A stretch of DNA of 64,000 nucleotides from Zygnema cylindricum (taxonomy: Eukaryota; Streptophyta; Zygnematophyceae; Zygnematales; Zygnemataceae), in assembly GCA_037447655.1 (NCBI GenBank), contig JBBHKE010000913.1:126001-190000 (forward strand), written 5' to 3'. The translations under genes were made by a program, and so were the position numbers. Position 1 is the first letter of the stretch. Every line of letters starts with the position of its first letter. The notes beneath the pieces were generated by a model. It ran no database searches. It was not told the origin of the DNA and was given only the letters and a program-made list of their open reading frames with translations. This document shows, one piece after another, positions 23,001 to 31,287 of the stretch.

Positions 23001-26000
23001 GACATCGTTTTGAACTCTTCCGACTATATATGCATGTGAGAGAGCACTTTACCAGGGGCTGATATGCATTTATTTTATTTATTTGTACCACGGCCTGATA
23101 TGCTTTCATATTTATTTATTTATTTATTTATTTTCGATTGATGCAGGTGATATCTGAGAAGCTTGCCAGTGGGGTATCAAGGGCACAAGCTTCCCTCACA
23201 ACCTTTGACGGACATAGAACCTCACAGTTATGTGAATGCGAGAAAAATTTTACTTCGGCAGTTCTTACTCGTCTCCTTGTGAGACCACAGGCAGCGGCTT
23301 TATACAGTGAGGCAATTCATGCCCTCGGAAAAGGACTCGAAGAGTGTCTTATTGTACAGGTCGGTCGTCTCTCCTTTGTTTGCTTTAAATAGCGATTCAA
23401 TAAAATAAAATACTGTTTGTTTTGGTTCTTAGATATAGCTTAAGCTCGTCGAAGGTTAACAGATGAGAATGCTGTAGCTGAATGGTGAATCCTTTTAGTT
23501 TTTCTATACTTAATAAGAAACTAAATTGTAATTATCTCTGAATCATGATTTTACATATCTGTAATTATAGAAACTAATTTACTTCGGTTCTACGCCTTGA
23601 GGAACAGATTTGGTCAGTTTACTTTTTACTACTCTGATTGATATCCACTGTAGTGGACTTGTTCCTAGTCTTTTCTCCTCTTATTTCTTCATTTATTCCT
23701 TTCAATGTTTCTCTCTCAGCTCCACTGAAGATTTTTTCTTTTCAATCTTATCCAAGCAGGTAAGAGTCGTCATGACATAAAAATTAGGGTTTGAATCCCT
23801 AGGAATCAAATCTGAAGGTTTTGATGGTCCGGTTTCTTTTGCAGGTGAAATGGGTCCTGGAAGGAAATCAGATGTTGTTAGGACACAAATCTTTGAGACA
23901 ACATTTGGAAAATTATGCCCTAACTCACAAATATTCTTTGAAGAAACCCATTGGACGTCTCTCAGGGTGGAGTCCTGCATGTGAACCAGCAAAATCTGAA
24001 GGTGTTTTTGGAGGACAAAAACAAAAAATGGAGGAAAAAGTATCGTACGGGGAGGAGGGAGAGATCGTGATTGAAGAGGAGAGAATGGAAGGTAGAATGA
24101 TGCTGGACGTAGGAAGGCTTAATGGAAAATTGGGGGGAAGTGATTGCATTAATAATGAGGACGGTGGTAGTTTATACAAACTTGGTAATAAGGACTTCTC
24201 CGAAGAAGGGTGGGAGGATACAGGTTCTTTTGAAAAAGGTGAAAAAAGTTATTTTATCGAAGCTTTCGCAACGGAAAAGGCTTTGGCCGAGCTTGTTCTC
24301 CCTTGTTTGGCTCGAAGCTCAGATGAGACAAGAACTAGTTTTGCTTCGGAACTCGTAAAACAGTTAAAGCAATTGGAACAGAGTTTATCGGCTGTGAACC
24401 GATTTGGAGAGGTGGGAGGAGGAGGAGGAGGAGGGCCGGGAAACCTGCCTTCGTCTCATGGAGATGGAATGGGAGTGAAAGGCATGGGAGGGAGGAAGGG
24501 AAGGAAAGGCTCGGAAAACCTCGGTGGCGGTCCAGGAATGGGACGTAGGCCGGTGGGAGGGCTGGGAGAGAGAGAGAGTGGTGTCGCGTCACCAGCCGCC
24601 ATACAGACTTCAATATGGCTGCGATTACAGTTTTTACTTCCACTTCTGCCTCTGATATACATGGGGAGGTGAGTTCTGAAATATCGACAAGGCAAAATCA
24701 ATCTAAAACCAACTTAAAAACAAACTTAATAACTAAGTCTTAAAGAGAAAGAAGCCTTTACTTACTGTAGAGATTGCAGTTTTTACTTCCACTTCTGCCT
24801 CTGATATACATGGGGAGGTTAGCTGAGATATTGATGAGTCAAAATCAATGTAAAACCAACATAAAAAACTTTAAAGAGAAAGAATCCTTTACTTACTGTA
24901 GAGTTAATGAAATCTGACTTTTTAGATATGGACGAGTCAAAATCAACGTAAAACTAACTAAAAAATTAAGTCTTTAAAGAGAAAGTAGCCTTTACTTACT
25001 GTAGAGATGATGAAATCTGATTTTTTAGATATGGACGAGTCAAAATCAACCTAAAACTAACATAAAAAGTTCAGTCTTTAAAGAGAAAGCAGCCTTTACT
25101 TCCTGTAGAGATGATGAAATCTGATTTTTTAAGTACTGAAACATGCAATATTGGCACCGTTGCAATAAGGAATTTTTGTGAATTAACGTTATCAGCTATT
25201 TTTTTGGCGAGGTTCGGGAGACAAAACTGAGAGAAAAGCCCGTTTCTTTAAGAGCTGAATAAGATGTGCTCATTGTATAGATGATGAGGAAAACAATACT
25301 GCGAAAGGTCACTAGTTTTGGTTTTACTCTCCATGTGAGATGCGGTTGACGTCTTCACAAAAAAAACTCTAATAAAACCCTAAAAAACTGTTAGGAGCAA
25401 TTTCCCGGTGGGTGCAAGTAAAGGCACTGAGAGTCCCACTTTGTCTATCGTCTTTTGGTATCAAACTTTTTTCATATGTTTTTTTCCTCTCGCTTTCTCT
25501 TTCACTTTCCCTTCCATTTTTCCACCAAAATGATGGAAAAAGCTGGTAATGGATCTGTTTTTTGTTTCACCCTCCTGTCCACTTTCCCTTTCGCTTTCCC
25601 TTCCATTTCCCTCCGATTTCCCCTTCCATTTCCCTTCCACTTCCCTGTCCACCTCTCCTTCCCTCGTCCCTTTCGCTTTTCCTTTCATTTTCCGGCAAAT
25701 CAGGGATCATCATTGTCATTTTTTCTCCGCTCCACTTCCCCGTTCCTTTCCCACTGGAATGAATGAATGAAGAATTGAAATCATTTATTTAAAACCGTTT
25801 ATTTAAAACAGTTTATTTAAAATCATTTATTTAAAACTGTTTATTTGCTCTCCAGGGATCCCGGGAAAACCATGAGGTCCACTTTGGCCCATGTCCTCCT
25901 CCGACTTCTCGGGCACCGAGCTCTCCAGGAACCCGCCGACCCTCCCTGTATCTCCCACCACCGTACTTCTGTCTCTTCAGTGACAAACAGTCACAAATCA

Positions 26001-27265
26001 GATCAAATCAAATCAAATCAGAATCAGCAAGCAGTAGGGCTGAGAGGAGGCGGCGGCGGCTCGTCAGCAACCTCAGGAAGTTTCTCGCCCTTCGGAGGGA
26101 GAGGAGAGGGAGGGAGAGGAGACGAAGGGAGAGCAGAGGGAGGGAGAGCAGAGGCAGGGAGAGGAGAGGGAGGATTCAGAGATAGTGTGGAGATGGGAGC
26201 GGCTGCGGCAGCGGCGGCCATGGCAGGAGAGGAACTTTTCGACCGACTCCTTTCGGTTCTTCATGCCCTGCTGAGTTCCTATTGGGCCGTCTGGTTGAGA
26301 CCGAGACCGGGAAGTAAAGCGCAGGGGAAACCGTTGAGAGAAGTTCCTCCTCTGGAAAGAGAAATCTGGGAAAAATTGCAGGTATATTATATACATCTGG
26401 ATTGAGAGAGGGGAGGTGTGGGAGGAAGAGGGTGGGAGAAAGAGGGTGGGAGGGGAGAGTGGGAGGAAGAGGGTGGGAGGAAGAGGATGGGCGGGGGAGA
26501 GTGGGAGAAAGGGAGTGGGAAGAGACAGAGAGGGAGAATGGGGAGGGAGAAGTTTTGGTTTTGAGTTTGAAACTAGAAGGGAGAGTAATGAATAAATGAG
26601 TTGTCGGTTACAAAATTTTTTGCAGTAAAAACGGTGAAAACTGCAAAACATTGCAATTTGTACGGAACAACCGCTGACAATTATTATCATTATTATTGTT
26701 GTTATTATTATTTTTTTTTGTTTGAATGATTTTCAAAAAAAAAAAAAAATCTGTGCCCTCTACTTTTTTTTTACAGGGGGAGCTCGATCGAATGCAACTC
26801 GAGGAACCGTATCACTCTCGATTACAAGCTTCTCTCCCTTGTTATCCCTCTCCTCCGCCTCTTACCATATCAGCTGCTATCCCTGCCCTCCCTCCTACAG
26901 CCTCTGCCTTGGTTGTCCCTCCCGTTACAAACCACGTTGGAGTCATCTCTGATGGGTCCTTAGGTCAAAGGGGAGGAGAGAGAGGAGGGGAGAGAAGGAC
27001 ATCCTCAGTTTCTGGTTCACTCCCCCCTTTCTCCTCTCAAGGAGGGAGGAGTCCCTCGAATTCCTCCCTCGACCAGGAAGTGGAGCTCGACCCCTGGATG
27101 TTATTGGAGGAAGGGAGTGGGGGAGGGGGAGGGGGAGGAGGAGGAGGGAGTGCGAGTTTGGGGGTGGACGGAGGGCTACAGAAAGCTACGACTTGGTTGA
27201 AAGGAGCCGTTAGGGTTCGACGGACCGGATTGACTTACGCGAGTTTCGCCGAAGATGAATTTTAG
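8751..27265 (+). CDS. MED12: Mediator of RNA polymerase II transcription subunit 12 (MED12), spliced, 5' incomplete
   Basis: MED12 is a large subunit of the Mediator CDK8 kinase module (MED12, MED13, CDK8, cyclin C) that controls Pol II transcription in the nucleus. Thirteen exons were joined by eye; all boundaries are GT-AG and phases are consistent (about 2,790 codons, natural TAG at 27263-27265). Segments in plant MED12 order include APPDFYPPTP, AIRKRLRALNNALARKRK, GQVYGVPLTGPLL, EEFRRKWME, VPHGFIRK, VPDSFVAFDCFPLP, FLCEWAVCDFR, LLLRLLLNEQ, LTRLLVRPQAA, LLRLLGHRAL, LDRMQLEEP, ELDPWMLLEEG and SWLKGAVRVRRTGLTY-like WLKGAVRVRRTGLTY. Arabidopsis MED12 has roughly 2,200-2,250 residues; this one is longer because of Gly-, Arg/Glu- and Ser-rich insertions in exons 8, 9, 11 and 12. 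The first residues and promoter are not identified. Confidence 0.93.
8814..9030. repeat. (CT)n microsatellite and CT-rich tail at the start of MED12 intron 1
   Basis: CT dinucleotides run without break from about 8814 to 8889, then degenerate CT-rich DNA. The run starts four bases into the intron. Confidence 0.85.
9638..9788. repeat. CT/CCCT microsatellite in MED12 intron 1
   Basis: CCCTCTC, CCCT and CT blocks follow one another, including about a dozen CCCT units at 9690-9735. A complementary purine block lies at 9250-9345. Confidence 0.8.
10206..10311 (+). CDS. MED12: MED12 exon 2
   Basis: Acceptor GCTACAG; 106 nt reading LAPPDFYPPTPEDEEEV and ending GYKETIEGIE. It matches the strongly conserved plant motif LGPPDF-P-TP...SGYRETVEGLE. 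Donor GTATAA, phase 0. Confidence 0.9.
10432..10504. repeat. compound (CT)n(GT)n microsatellite in MED12 intron 2
   Basis: CT units run to 10487, then GT units to 10504. Confidence 0.85.
10825..10902 (+). CDS. MED12: MED12 exon 3
   Basis: Acceptor GTTTTCAG; 26 codons (ESREVSYTLAGVQQLWS...) continue the EAREIS segment. Donor GTGAGT, phase 0 at both ends. Confidence 0.85.
11171..12354. mobile_element. TIR element C of the CACCG family in MED12 intron 3
   Basis: The ends are CACCGCCCATCACTAT (11171) and ATAGCGATGGGCGGTG (ending 12354), inverse of each other with one mismatch. TA flanks both (11169-11170, 12355-12356). Subterminal blocks (AATTATTAGTGTAAAT, TTAGTGTAGAGAG, CTCCCTTAAATA) reappear in element H at 30.6 kb. 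No transposase. Confidence 0.72.
13216..13446. repeat. 13-bp minisatellite, about 17 units
   Basis: Units of GGGTTTTCTCGTT, GGGTTTTCTCATT and GGTTTTCTGGTT run head to tail and end 18 bases before MED12 exon 4. The tract is pyrimidine-biased. Confidence 0.88.
13465..13518 (+). CDS. MED12: MED12 exon 4 (54 nt)
   Basis: 18 codons read AIRKRLRALNNALARKRK, equivalent to the plant 'EAIRKRLRAINESRAQKRK' segment. Acceptor AACTAG, donor GTACTG. A small exon just downstream of a 13-bp minisatellite. Confidence 0.88.
13694..13801 (+). CDS. MED12: MED12 exon 5
   Basis: 36 codons: AGQVYGVPLTGPLLGKFG..., then EEFRRKWME. These are plant MED12 hallmarks (AGQVYGVPL-G, EEFRKKWIE). Acceptor GGGACAG, donor GTATGA, phase 0. 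Confidence 0.93.
14343..14492 (+). CDS. MED12: MED12 exon 6
   Basis: 50 codons, including LGEGVPHGFIRK and NVPLPRATWYIRTIYLNM, equivalent to plant 'VPHGYRKKSLFEVLIRNNVPLLRATWFIKVTYLNQ'-type sequence. Acceptor GGTTACAG, donor GTAAAA. Confidence 0.94.
14793..14821. repeat. short (TA)n tract in MED12 intron 6
   Basis: About 14 TA units, with nothing else recognisable around them. Confidence 0.75.
15051..15150 (+). repeat. 21-bp tandem repeat of a near 3' splice site
   Basis: Three 21-bp units each contain TTTTTATGCAA; two diverged ones follow (GTTTATGCAAAG and finally TTTTTATGCAG). The last is the acceptor of exon 7. The earlier copies read CAA where the working site reads CAG. Confidence 0.85.
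15151..15513 (+). CDS. MED12: MED12 exon 7
   Basis: 121 codons, from WNQARPMGQAG through a Gly/Ser-rich patch to YRLALWHCAEGLLHGPQ and IRQIQ (plant: MVRLLQWHHAEGLLLPS...). The acceptor TTTTTATGCAG sits at the end of a tandem repeat of near-acceptors. Donor GTAAGA. Confidence 0.93.
15731..15854. mobile_element. MITE copy D of the CACCG family in MED12 intron 7
   Basis: Starts CACTGTGAATCGCTTATAG and ends AAAAGCGATACAAATCGGTG followed by TA. The interior GCCGCTTGAAACATCTTTTCT matches copies B and E. Eroded ends. Confidence 0.6.
15901..16080. repeat. 90-bp tandem duplication before MED12 exon 8
   Basis: TTTTGTAGCCTTTTTGTCTG near 15915 recurs 90 bases later, with following blocks (AGTTCTT, GTCTCCAAATGGGAT versus GTCTCTAAACGGGAT) in the same order. 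Confidence 0.75.
16086..19357 (+). CDS. MED12: MED12 exon 8 (large)
   Basis: A 3,272-nt exon, open throughout. The first ~480 residues carry conserved blocks: LLQFLLVSVPDSFVAFDCF, QCLDKALLSGDVAAAYRCIF, FLCEWAVCDFR, VVRWLDNHALQ and LVREGMFYPEVYLGERVADG. The middle is a long Gly/Lys/Glu/Ser-rich expansion not expected in plant MED12. Conservation resumes near the end (LAWVVYALDCVGDFRTLVKL). A (GGA)n run at 19081-19117 encodes poly-Gly. It ends AG before GTAAGG and is completed by A (Arg). Confidence 0.93.
19435..19605. repeat. degenerate 52-54 bp tandem repeat in MED12 intron 8
   Basis: GACTGAATCAAAG-type units begin at about 19435, 19487 and 19541, each followed by AAACTTGTGGATAT-like sequence. 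Confidence 0.65.
19957..20432. other. (CT)n microsatellite running into an assembly gap
   Basis: 76 bases of CT repeat, then exactly 400 N (20033-20432). The gap lies within MED12 intron 8, between exons whose phases join correctly, so no coding sequence needs to be missing. Confidence 0.95.
20526..22653 (+). CDS. MED12: MED12 exon 9 (large)
   Basis: 2,128 nt. It opens RYESFVAAMNMVPQALSVAM (plant 'RYEAFI...LIPEALSATM') and ends LQPAYCHWQWLLLRLLLNEQ. Low-complexity insertions are present, including a [11 protein letters not shown] run and a poly-Gly tract encoded by (GGA)n near 21718-21796. The donor is GTGAGA; a MITE begins 17 bases downstream. Confidence 0.93.
21697..21796 (+). repeat. (CTC)n-(GGA)n coding microsatellite in MED12 exon 9
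   Basis: CTCCTCCTCCTCCCATGG is followed directly by a long GGA run. In frame it encodes a short Pro run, Met, then about 25-30 Gly. The two halves are complementary, so RNA or single-stranded DNA could fold into a hairpin. Confidence 0.85.
22670..22884. mobile_element. MITE copy E of the CACCG family in MED12 intron 9
   Basis: 215 bp from CACCGTGTATCGCTTTAGTG to ...GTACACGGTG, flanked by TA on both sides (22668-22669, 22885-22886). The inner arms also pair (CCACTTAAAACATCTTTTCT with AGAAAGATGTTTTATGTGG), so it can form a long hairpin. It is the best uninterrupted relative of copy B. Confidence 0.78.
23147..23359 (+). CDS. MED12: MED12 exon 10
   Basis: 71 codons, VISEKLASG..., with LTRLLVRPQAAALYSEAIH and LEECLIVQ matching plant 'ILTRLLVRPDAAPLFSD...'. 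Acceptor GATGCAG, donor GTCGGT, phase 0. Confidence 0.92.
23845..24668 (+). CDS. MED12: MED12 exon 11
   Basis: VKWVLEGNQMLLGHKSLRQ..., then LPCLARSSDETRTSFASELV, GMGRRPVGG and WLRLQFLLPLLP correspond in order to the plant C-terminal third. The long acidic and Gly-rich spacer is lineage-specific. The exon ends AG before GTGAGT; its last ~47 bases are duplicated in the following intron. Confidence 0.92.
24623..25130 (+). repeat. tandem duplication spanning the MED12 exon 11/intron 11 boundary
   Basis: The last ~47 bases of exon 11 recur intact 149 bases downstream (24772-24818) inside the intron. The donor there reads GAGGTTAGC instead of GAGGTGAGT. The intronic part (GAAAGNAGCCTTTACTTACTG..., GAGTCAAAATCAA) continues for about four units to 25130. 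Confidence 0.85.
25455..25845. repeat. pyrimidine-rich tract and 14-bp repeat before MED12 exon 12
   Basis: 25540-25740 is CCTTTCC/CTTTCCCTTCC-rich. 25783-25844 is a tandem ATTTAAAACNGTTT repeat that ends at the TTTGCTCTCCAG acceptor. Open frames across it are artefacts. Confidence 0.7.
25856..26381 (+). CDS. MED12: MED12 exon 12
   Basis: Starts DPGKTMRSTLAHVLLRLLGH (plant 'MRHTLASVILRLLG-RVVHE'), continues through an Arg/Gly/Glu-rich insertion, then EELFDRLLSVLHALLSSYWA and PPLEREIWEKLQ. Acceptor CTCTCCAG, donor GTATAT. Confidence 0.92.
26400..26545 (+). repeat. purine-rich GGGAGGAAGAGGGT repeat in MED12 intron 12
   Basis: Short tandem purine units follow closely after exon 12. No coding value. 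Confidence 0.7.
26777..27265 (+). CDS. MED12: MED12 terminal exon 13
   Basis: GELDRMQLEEPYHSRLQASL..., then ELDPWMLLEEGSG, a poly-Gly run, TTWLKGAVRVRRTGLTYASF and stop TAG. Plant MED12 ends with the same order (EIDPWTLLEDG..., SSWLKGAVRVRRTDLTY), so this is the true C-terminus. Acceptor TTTTACAG. Confidence 0.94.
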   Translation, partial: GELDRMQLEEPYHSRLQASLPCYPSPPPLTISAAIPALPPTASALVVPPVTNHVGVISDGSLGQRGGERGGERRTSSVSGSLPPFSSQGGRSPSNSSLDQEVELDPWMLLEEGSGGGGGGGGGGSASLGVDGGLQKATTWLKGAVRVRRTGLTYASFAEDEF

Positions 27266-28335
27266 GGTTTTGTACAAAGATATATATTTTTTCTCTTTTT
27301 TCTTCTTTTTTCCTTTTTTTTTTTGTCATCTTGGGAGTAATAAATTCTCGAAATTATTTCGAGAATAGGCATTCCTCCGCCTTTTTGAAATTTGTGGGTT
27401 TTGTCCTTGATCTCGTTTCACTCTCGCAGTGCACAAATTATTAATCCGATGCATAATTTTTAAGAATTTCTTAGGGTTGATTTTAGATTTTTTAGGGTTT
27501 TTTAGAGTTTTTTGAATGGCAAAGTCTTCAGGCAAGAGAGAGCCTTACGAGGGACTCCTGAACTTTTTTTTTCTCTTTTTCCTTTTTTTTTTTCTTTTTT
27601 TAGCGTTCTCGAGGAACACCAGTTGCTCCAAAAAGGAGAGAATCCTTTCATGCATTATTACAAAATTTCATTCATTAGAGGCGTCTATTCTTTCTAAGGC
27701 TTTTACAACAGGGGAAAAGGAAGGAAAAGGGAGAAAAGAAAAGAAGAAAAGGAAAAGTTTTACGGCTCATGTGATCAGTTTGTATAGTTTTTTTGTTTCT
27801 TTTTTTTATTTCGTTTACAGGCCTGTCCTCACGTTTACGGAGATCAATACATGGATGAGAAGAGTTCCTCGTCATATAGTGGAGACGGTCAAAATAGTCG
27901 ATTAGTCCATGTGGCATTAATAGCAGTTTGGATTTTTCTCTATGATCTTTTTTTTAATCGTTTTACCTTTGCCCCGGATTTAATGTTGATTTTGGACCTT
28001 TTGGAGAGATGTATAATGTGGTAAATATTTTAGAGTGTGTGTCGTGCACACAGTACTTCTGCGTAATATGGTTTTTAGGTTTTTTTTTTGTTTGTTTTTT
28101 CGGTTTTGGAGTTTTCGGGAATAGCGTTTAATCATTTGTTCTAACTTTTCTAACACCCTCGAGCTTCTGTTAAAACGAATAAACTATAAAGTAATAAACG
28201 AAAAACACAAAAAAAGAGAAAAAAAAAACGGAAATACGAAACGAAACGTGAGGGTACGTGATGGTACGTAAATAGTTCCGTACACATATACGACCGAACG
28301 AAAGCATCACTACAGCGCGCAAAGATGCTACAGTA
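27266..28335 (+). other. MED12 3' flank with possible extra spliced sequence
   Basis: The stop is followed by T-rich DNA. Acceptor-like sites occur at about 27602 (TTTTTTTAG) and 27820 (TTTACAG). The frame after the second (from 27821) stays open for about 65 codons (CPHVYGDQYMDEKSSSSY..., then a hydrophobic stretch VHVALIAVWIFLYDLFF). This may be 3' UTR or a small unknown exon. No family recognised. Confidence 0.35.
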
Positions 28336-28381
28336 CACCGTGAATCGCTATTAGTGTTAACACTAATAACGATTCACGGTG
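28336..28381. mobile_element. 46-bp palindrome made of two CACCG-family ends (copy F)
   Basis: CACCGTGAATCGCTATTAGT is immediately followed by its near-perfect inverse, ending ACTAATAACGATTCACGGTG. TA precedes it; GTAC follows. It looks like a MITE reduced to its two terminal repeats. Confidence 0.7.
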
Positions 28382-28399
28382 GTACTGTACTTTGCCTTA

Positions 28400-29163
28400 G
28401 GGGGCGTCTCCATGTGCCCAAGTAAGGGTTTTTTTCTGTCGCTTTCCTGTAAAACTTAGAGCTGTACCACATAAGTTTTAACCGTACAAAAAAATAGAGA
28501 AAATGAGAAGTATATTTTGCGTCATCATCGAATTTAAGATGTACTGCATGTTGTCGTTTTGTGTTCTTCAACCCACGGCCACGCCAAAAAACGTCTTCTT
28601 CAAACTTTTTTTTAAAACACAGGGAAGATGTGTTTTAAAACAAAGAATTTTCGAAAAACAAATAGAAACAAGTAGTCTCATGTGTAAAACATTTTCAAGA
28701 AATTTCAAAAGAATTCAAGCGACGACGAAAAGTGCACGATCCGCGCGTTCAGGTACGACAAAGCAAACTACACAATTTGTTTGGTTTTGTCCGTTTGCGC
28801 CTGGTACGGATTTTATTTTGCTAGGGGTCTCAAGATCCGATGCCATTTCACGTCGAGCGGACAAGAGACGCAAAGGCAAAGTGCATCTTCTTCAACCGTG
28901 AAACGGCACAGGCTGGATGGCGGTACGTCTACAATGTCACAAAAAGTCATGCGACGTCACACGCAGTTCCAAAAAATAACGTGCGTCATCACAGATTGTA
29001 CACTGTCGACAACCGTCACGGGCATTGTCGACGTATACAATCGTCACGCCCTTAAGTGACAACTTCGTTTGGTACACATAGGGACACCCGAAATCCGGGT
29101 CCGCCGGATCTACGCTAAATACAAAGTAAATTCTCTAAGTTTCAAGTACATGGAGACGCACCC
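28400..29163. mobile_element. PIF/Harbinger-like element, short form
   Basis: Ends GGGGGCGTCTCCATGTGC and, inverted, GGGTGCGTCTCCATGTAC (16 of 18 match). TTA lies outside each end (28397-28399, 29164-29166). Internal sequence (CCATTTCACGTCGA, AACCGTGAAACGGCACAGGC) matches the 2602-4969 element in inverse orientation. No intact transposase. Confidence 0.72.
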
Positions 29164-29166
29164 TTA

Positions 29167-29867
29167 GATGTAGAAGATGACAACGAGGGGAAAACGTGAC
29201 AAAACTGCCGCGCACAGGTTACTTGGAGACCATTCTAAAGAAACGTTTCATGGCATTCATGCAAAATATTGCGAGATATTCATTCGAAAAATTGCCAAAA
29301 TGTGAGTATTTCAAAGCGGCCAATCAGAAAGCGTGTCCGTACTGATAGTACCGTACTATAGTACGCATAGTGATCGATATTCCACCGAATCAATAATCCG
29401 GCGGTGTTAGCACTACCAAAAAACCCGCAAAAGACAATCGTGCTGTTGTTCTGTTTTGGTACGTCATCGTGTTCCATAAATTGTACTATGTGTAAAACTA
29501 GCCGTAGAATTTAAATAATCGAACGGCTTACGCGGCGCCTCACGTTCTGTGACACTGCGTATTGTCACGGTGCGATTCCCACCGCCAGATCTTTCCGGAA
29601 GCCCGCGAATAATGACACGTTTCCACTGGAAACCGTCGGAGGACAAATGCTTCCCATTCGTGACGTCCGCTGACCTCCATGTGTACGGTCAGTGATGACC
29701 GTTAATGACGTGGACATTCTTCGAAATCGGGGATCAACCGCTACAGCCCGATCTAACCGTATCTGAGCATACATAGCCACGTGTCGATCTTGGGTGAGGA
29801 GTACACAAGAATCCTTGTGGAGACGTCCGTTGACTTTCCCGTGTGGAAATACAGGTCCAGTACAGTA
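29167..29867. other. unassigned repeat-like DNA
   Basis: No gene recognised. Short frames exist on both strands but lack family signatures. Frequent GTAC and ACGT words resemble the neighbouring mobile elements. Confidence 0.4.
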
Positions 29868-30406
29868 CACCGCGCATCGTTATTAGTGTCAAAGTTTAAA
29901 TAGTGTGTAAGTAAATATACCGTCATTGACGCTAATTAAGAATTTGAAAATTAAAAAAAAATAGGTTTATTCTAATTTCAGTTTTCACGCTAATTTGGAA
30001 CAGCAAAAATGGAAAATTTTCTGTACGATTATATACATTATTATATGTATCCGTACAAAATATAAAAAATCGTACACCGTAGTGAAATTTAAATATCCGT
30101 ACATGTCAGACTTATTTACATGTCAGACCAATCCCGTTTTTTTAGCGCACGTTCCTATGCGAACGCGTCCGATTTAATTCATTTTTTGTAAAATTTTCAA
30201 CTAAAAAGGTACATTTATGTACGGTCTGACATCGACCATACACCACACTATTTACATATTAATGTACTTTCGTTCTGTACGCTAATTTGTAGGGAACCTC
30301 AATTAACGTCAAGGAAAATATAAAATCACGTATACTATTTTTGGAAAAAAATCAAAATTTTAAGAACCCAAATTAGTGATCGTGACACTAATAACGATGC
30401 GCGGTG
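29868..30406. mobile_element. TIR element G of the CACCG family
   Basis: 539 bp. The terminal repeats are perfect inverses over at least 24 bp (CACCGCGCATCGTTATTAGT and inverse), flanked by TA on both sides (29866-29867, 30407-30408). AT-rich interior, no transposase. The best-preserved termini in the window. Confidence 0.82.
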
Positions 30407-30544
30407 TACTTACATGTAACTCTAAATCTAGTCCATGTTGAAGCTAACACATGGAAATTTCAAATTTGACTGTCCTCCCCGCCAAAAAAAACGGTAGTAC
30501 GGTCACGTTGCCGTACGGTTGGATGTCCTTAGTTCCTTACACTA

Positions 30545-30743
30545 CACCTTGAATCGTTATCAGCGAATAGAAATTATTAGTGTAAATAAAAAATTAGCGT
30601 CATTAATTCTAATTTAGTGCCAGAAAACGTGGCGCTTTATGGTCCACTTCCTTAAATAGTGTAATTTATTATATTTAAGGTATCAATGTCAAAATTTTGG
30701 GGTGCTGATATAGCGTACATAAGGCTAATAACGATTCACGGTG
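30545..30743. mobile_element. MITE copy H of the CACCG family
   Basis: 199 bp from CACCTTGAATCGTTATCAGC to ...TAATAACGATTCACGGTG, flanked by TA on both sides. Interior shares TTATTAGTGTAAAT and CTTCCTTAAATAGTGTAATT blocks with element C. Confidence 0.7.
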
Positions 30744-31001
30744 TAGCATGACCGTACTTTTGCGTCTCAGTGAACAAACATGAGGGTACGTAAATGTTTC
30801 CGTACACATGTACGACCGTACCAAAACATGACCACGCCACGAAGAGGCTGTAGTAAAGGAAGGCCAAAATTCTGAAATAGTAAAATACGCACTCACTGTT
30901 GGATTGGCACGTGAAGCCGGTCCAATACGGGGTAGAATATGGAAATATCCATACTCGAGCCGCCCGTAATAAATCGGTACGGACCCGCCAGTCTCAACAT
31001 C

Positions 31002-31072
31002 GAGCTGGTGGCACAGTGGTAGTGCGTTCGCAGCTGAAGCGAAAGGTCCCAGGTTCGAACCCTGGCCGGCTC
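31002..31072 (+). tRNA. tRNA-like sequence in LTR 1
   Basis: 71 nt fold as a cloverleaf: acceptor GAGCTGG/CCGGCTC (one G-T pair), D arm GCAC..GTGC, anticodon stem TTCGC/GCGAA, T arm CCAGG-TTCGAAC-CCTGG. A box TGGCACAGTGG and B box GGTTCGAACCC fit the Pol III consensus, and TTTT follows. The 7-base anticodon loop AGCTGAA lacks the universal U33 (nominal CTG), so it is probably not a decoding tRNA. Confidence 0.65.
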
Positions 31073-31287
31073 AATTTTCCCAAGTATGGGACATGCCGAA
31101 TCCCGGATTTCTAGGAAATCTAACATGGTATCGGAGCCAGCGGGATTGCGGATGGTTTGACCGGCTTTCCCGTGAGGGGGGGTGTTGGATTGGCACGTGA
31201 AGCCGGTCCAATACGGGGTAGAATATGGAAATATCCATACACGAGCCGCCCGTAATAAATGGGTACGGACCCGCCAGTCTCAACATC

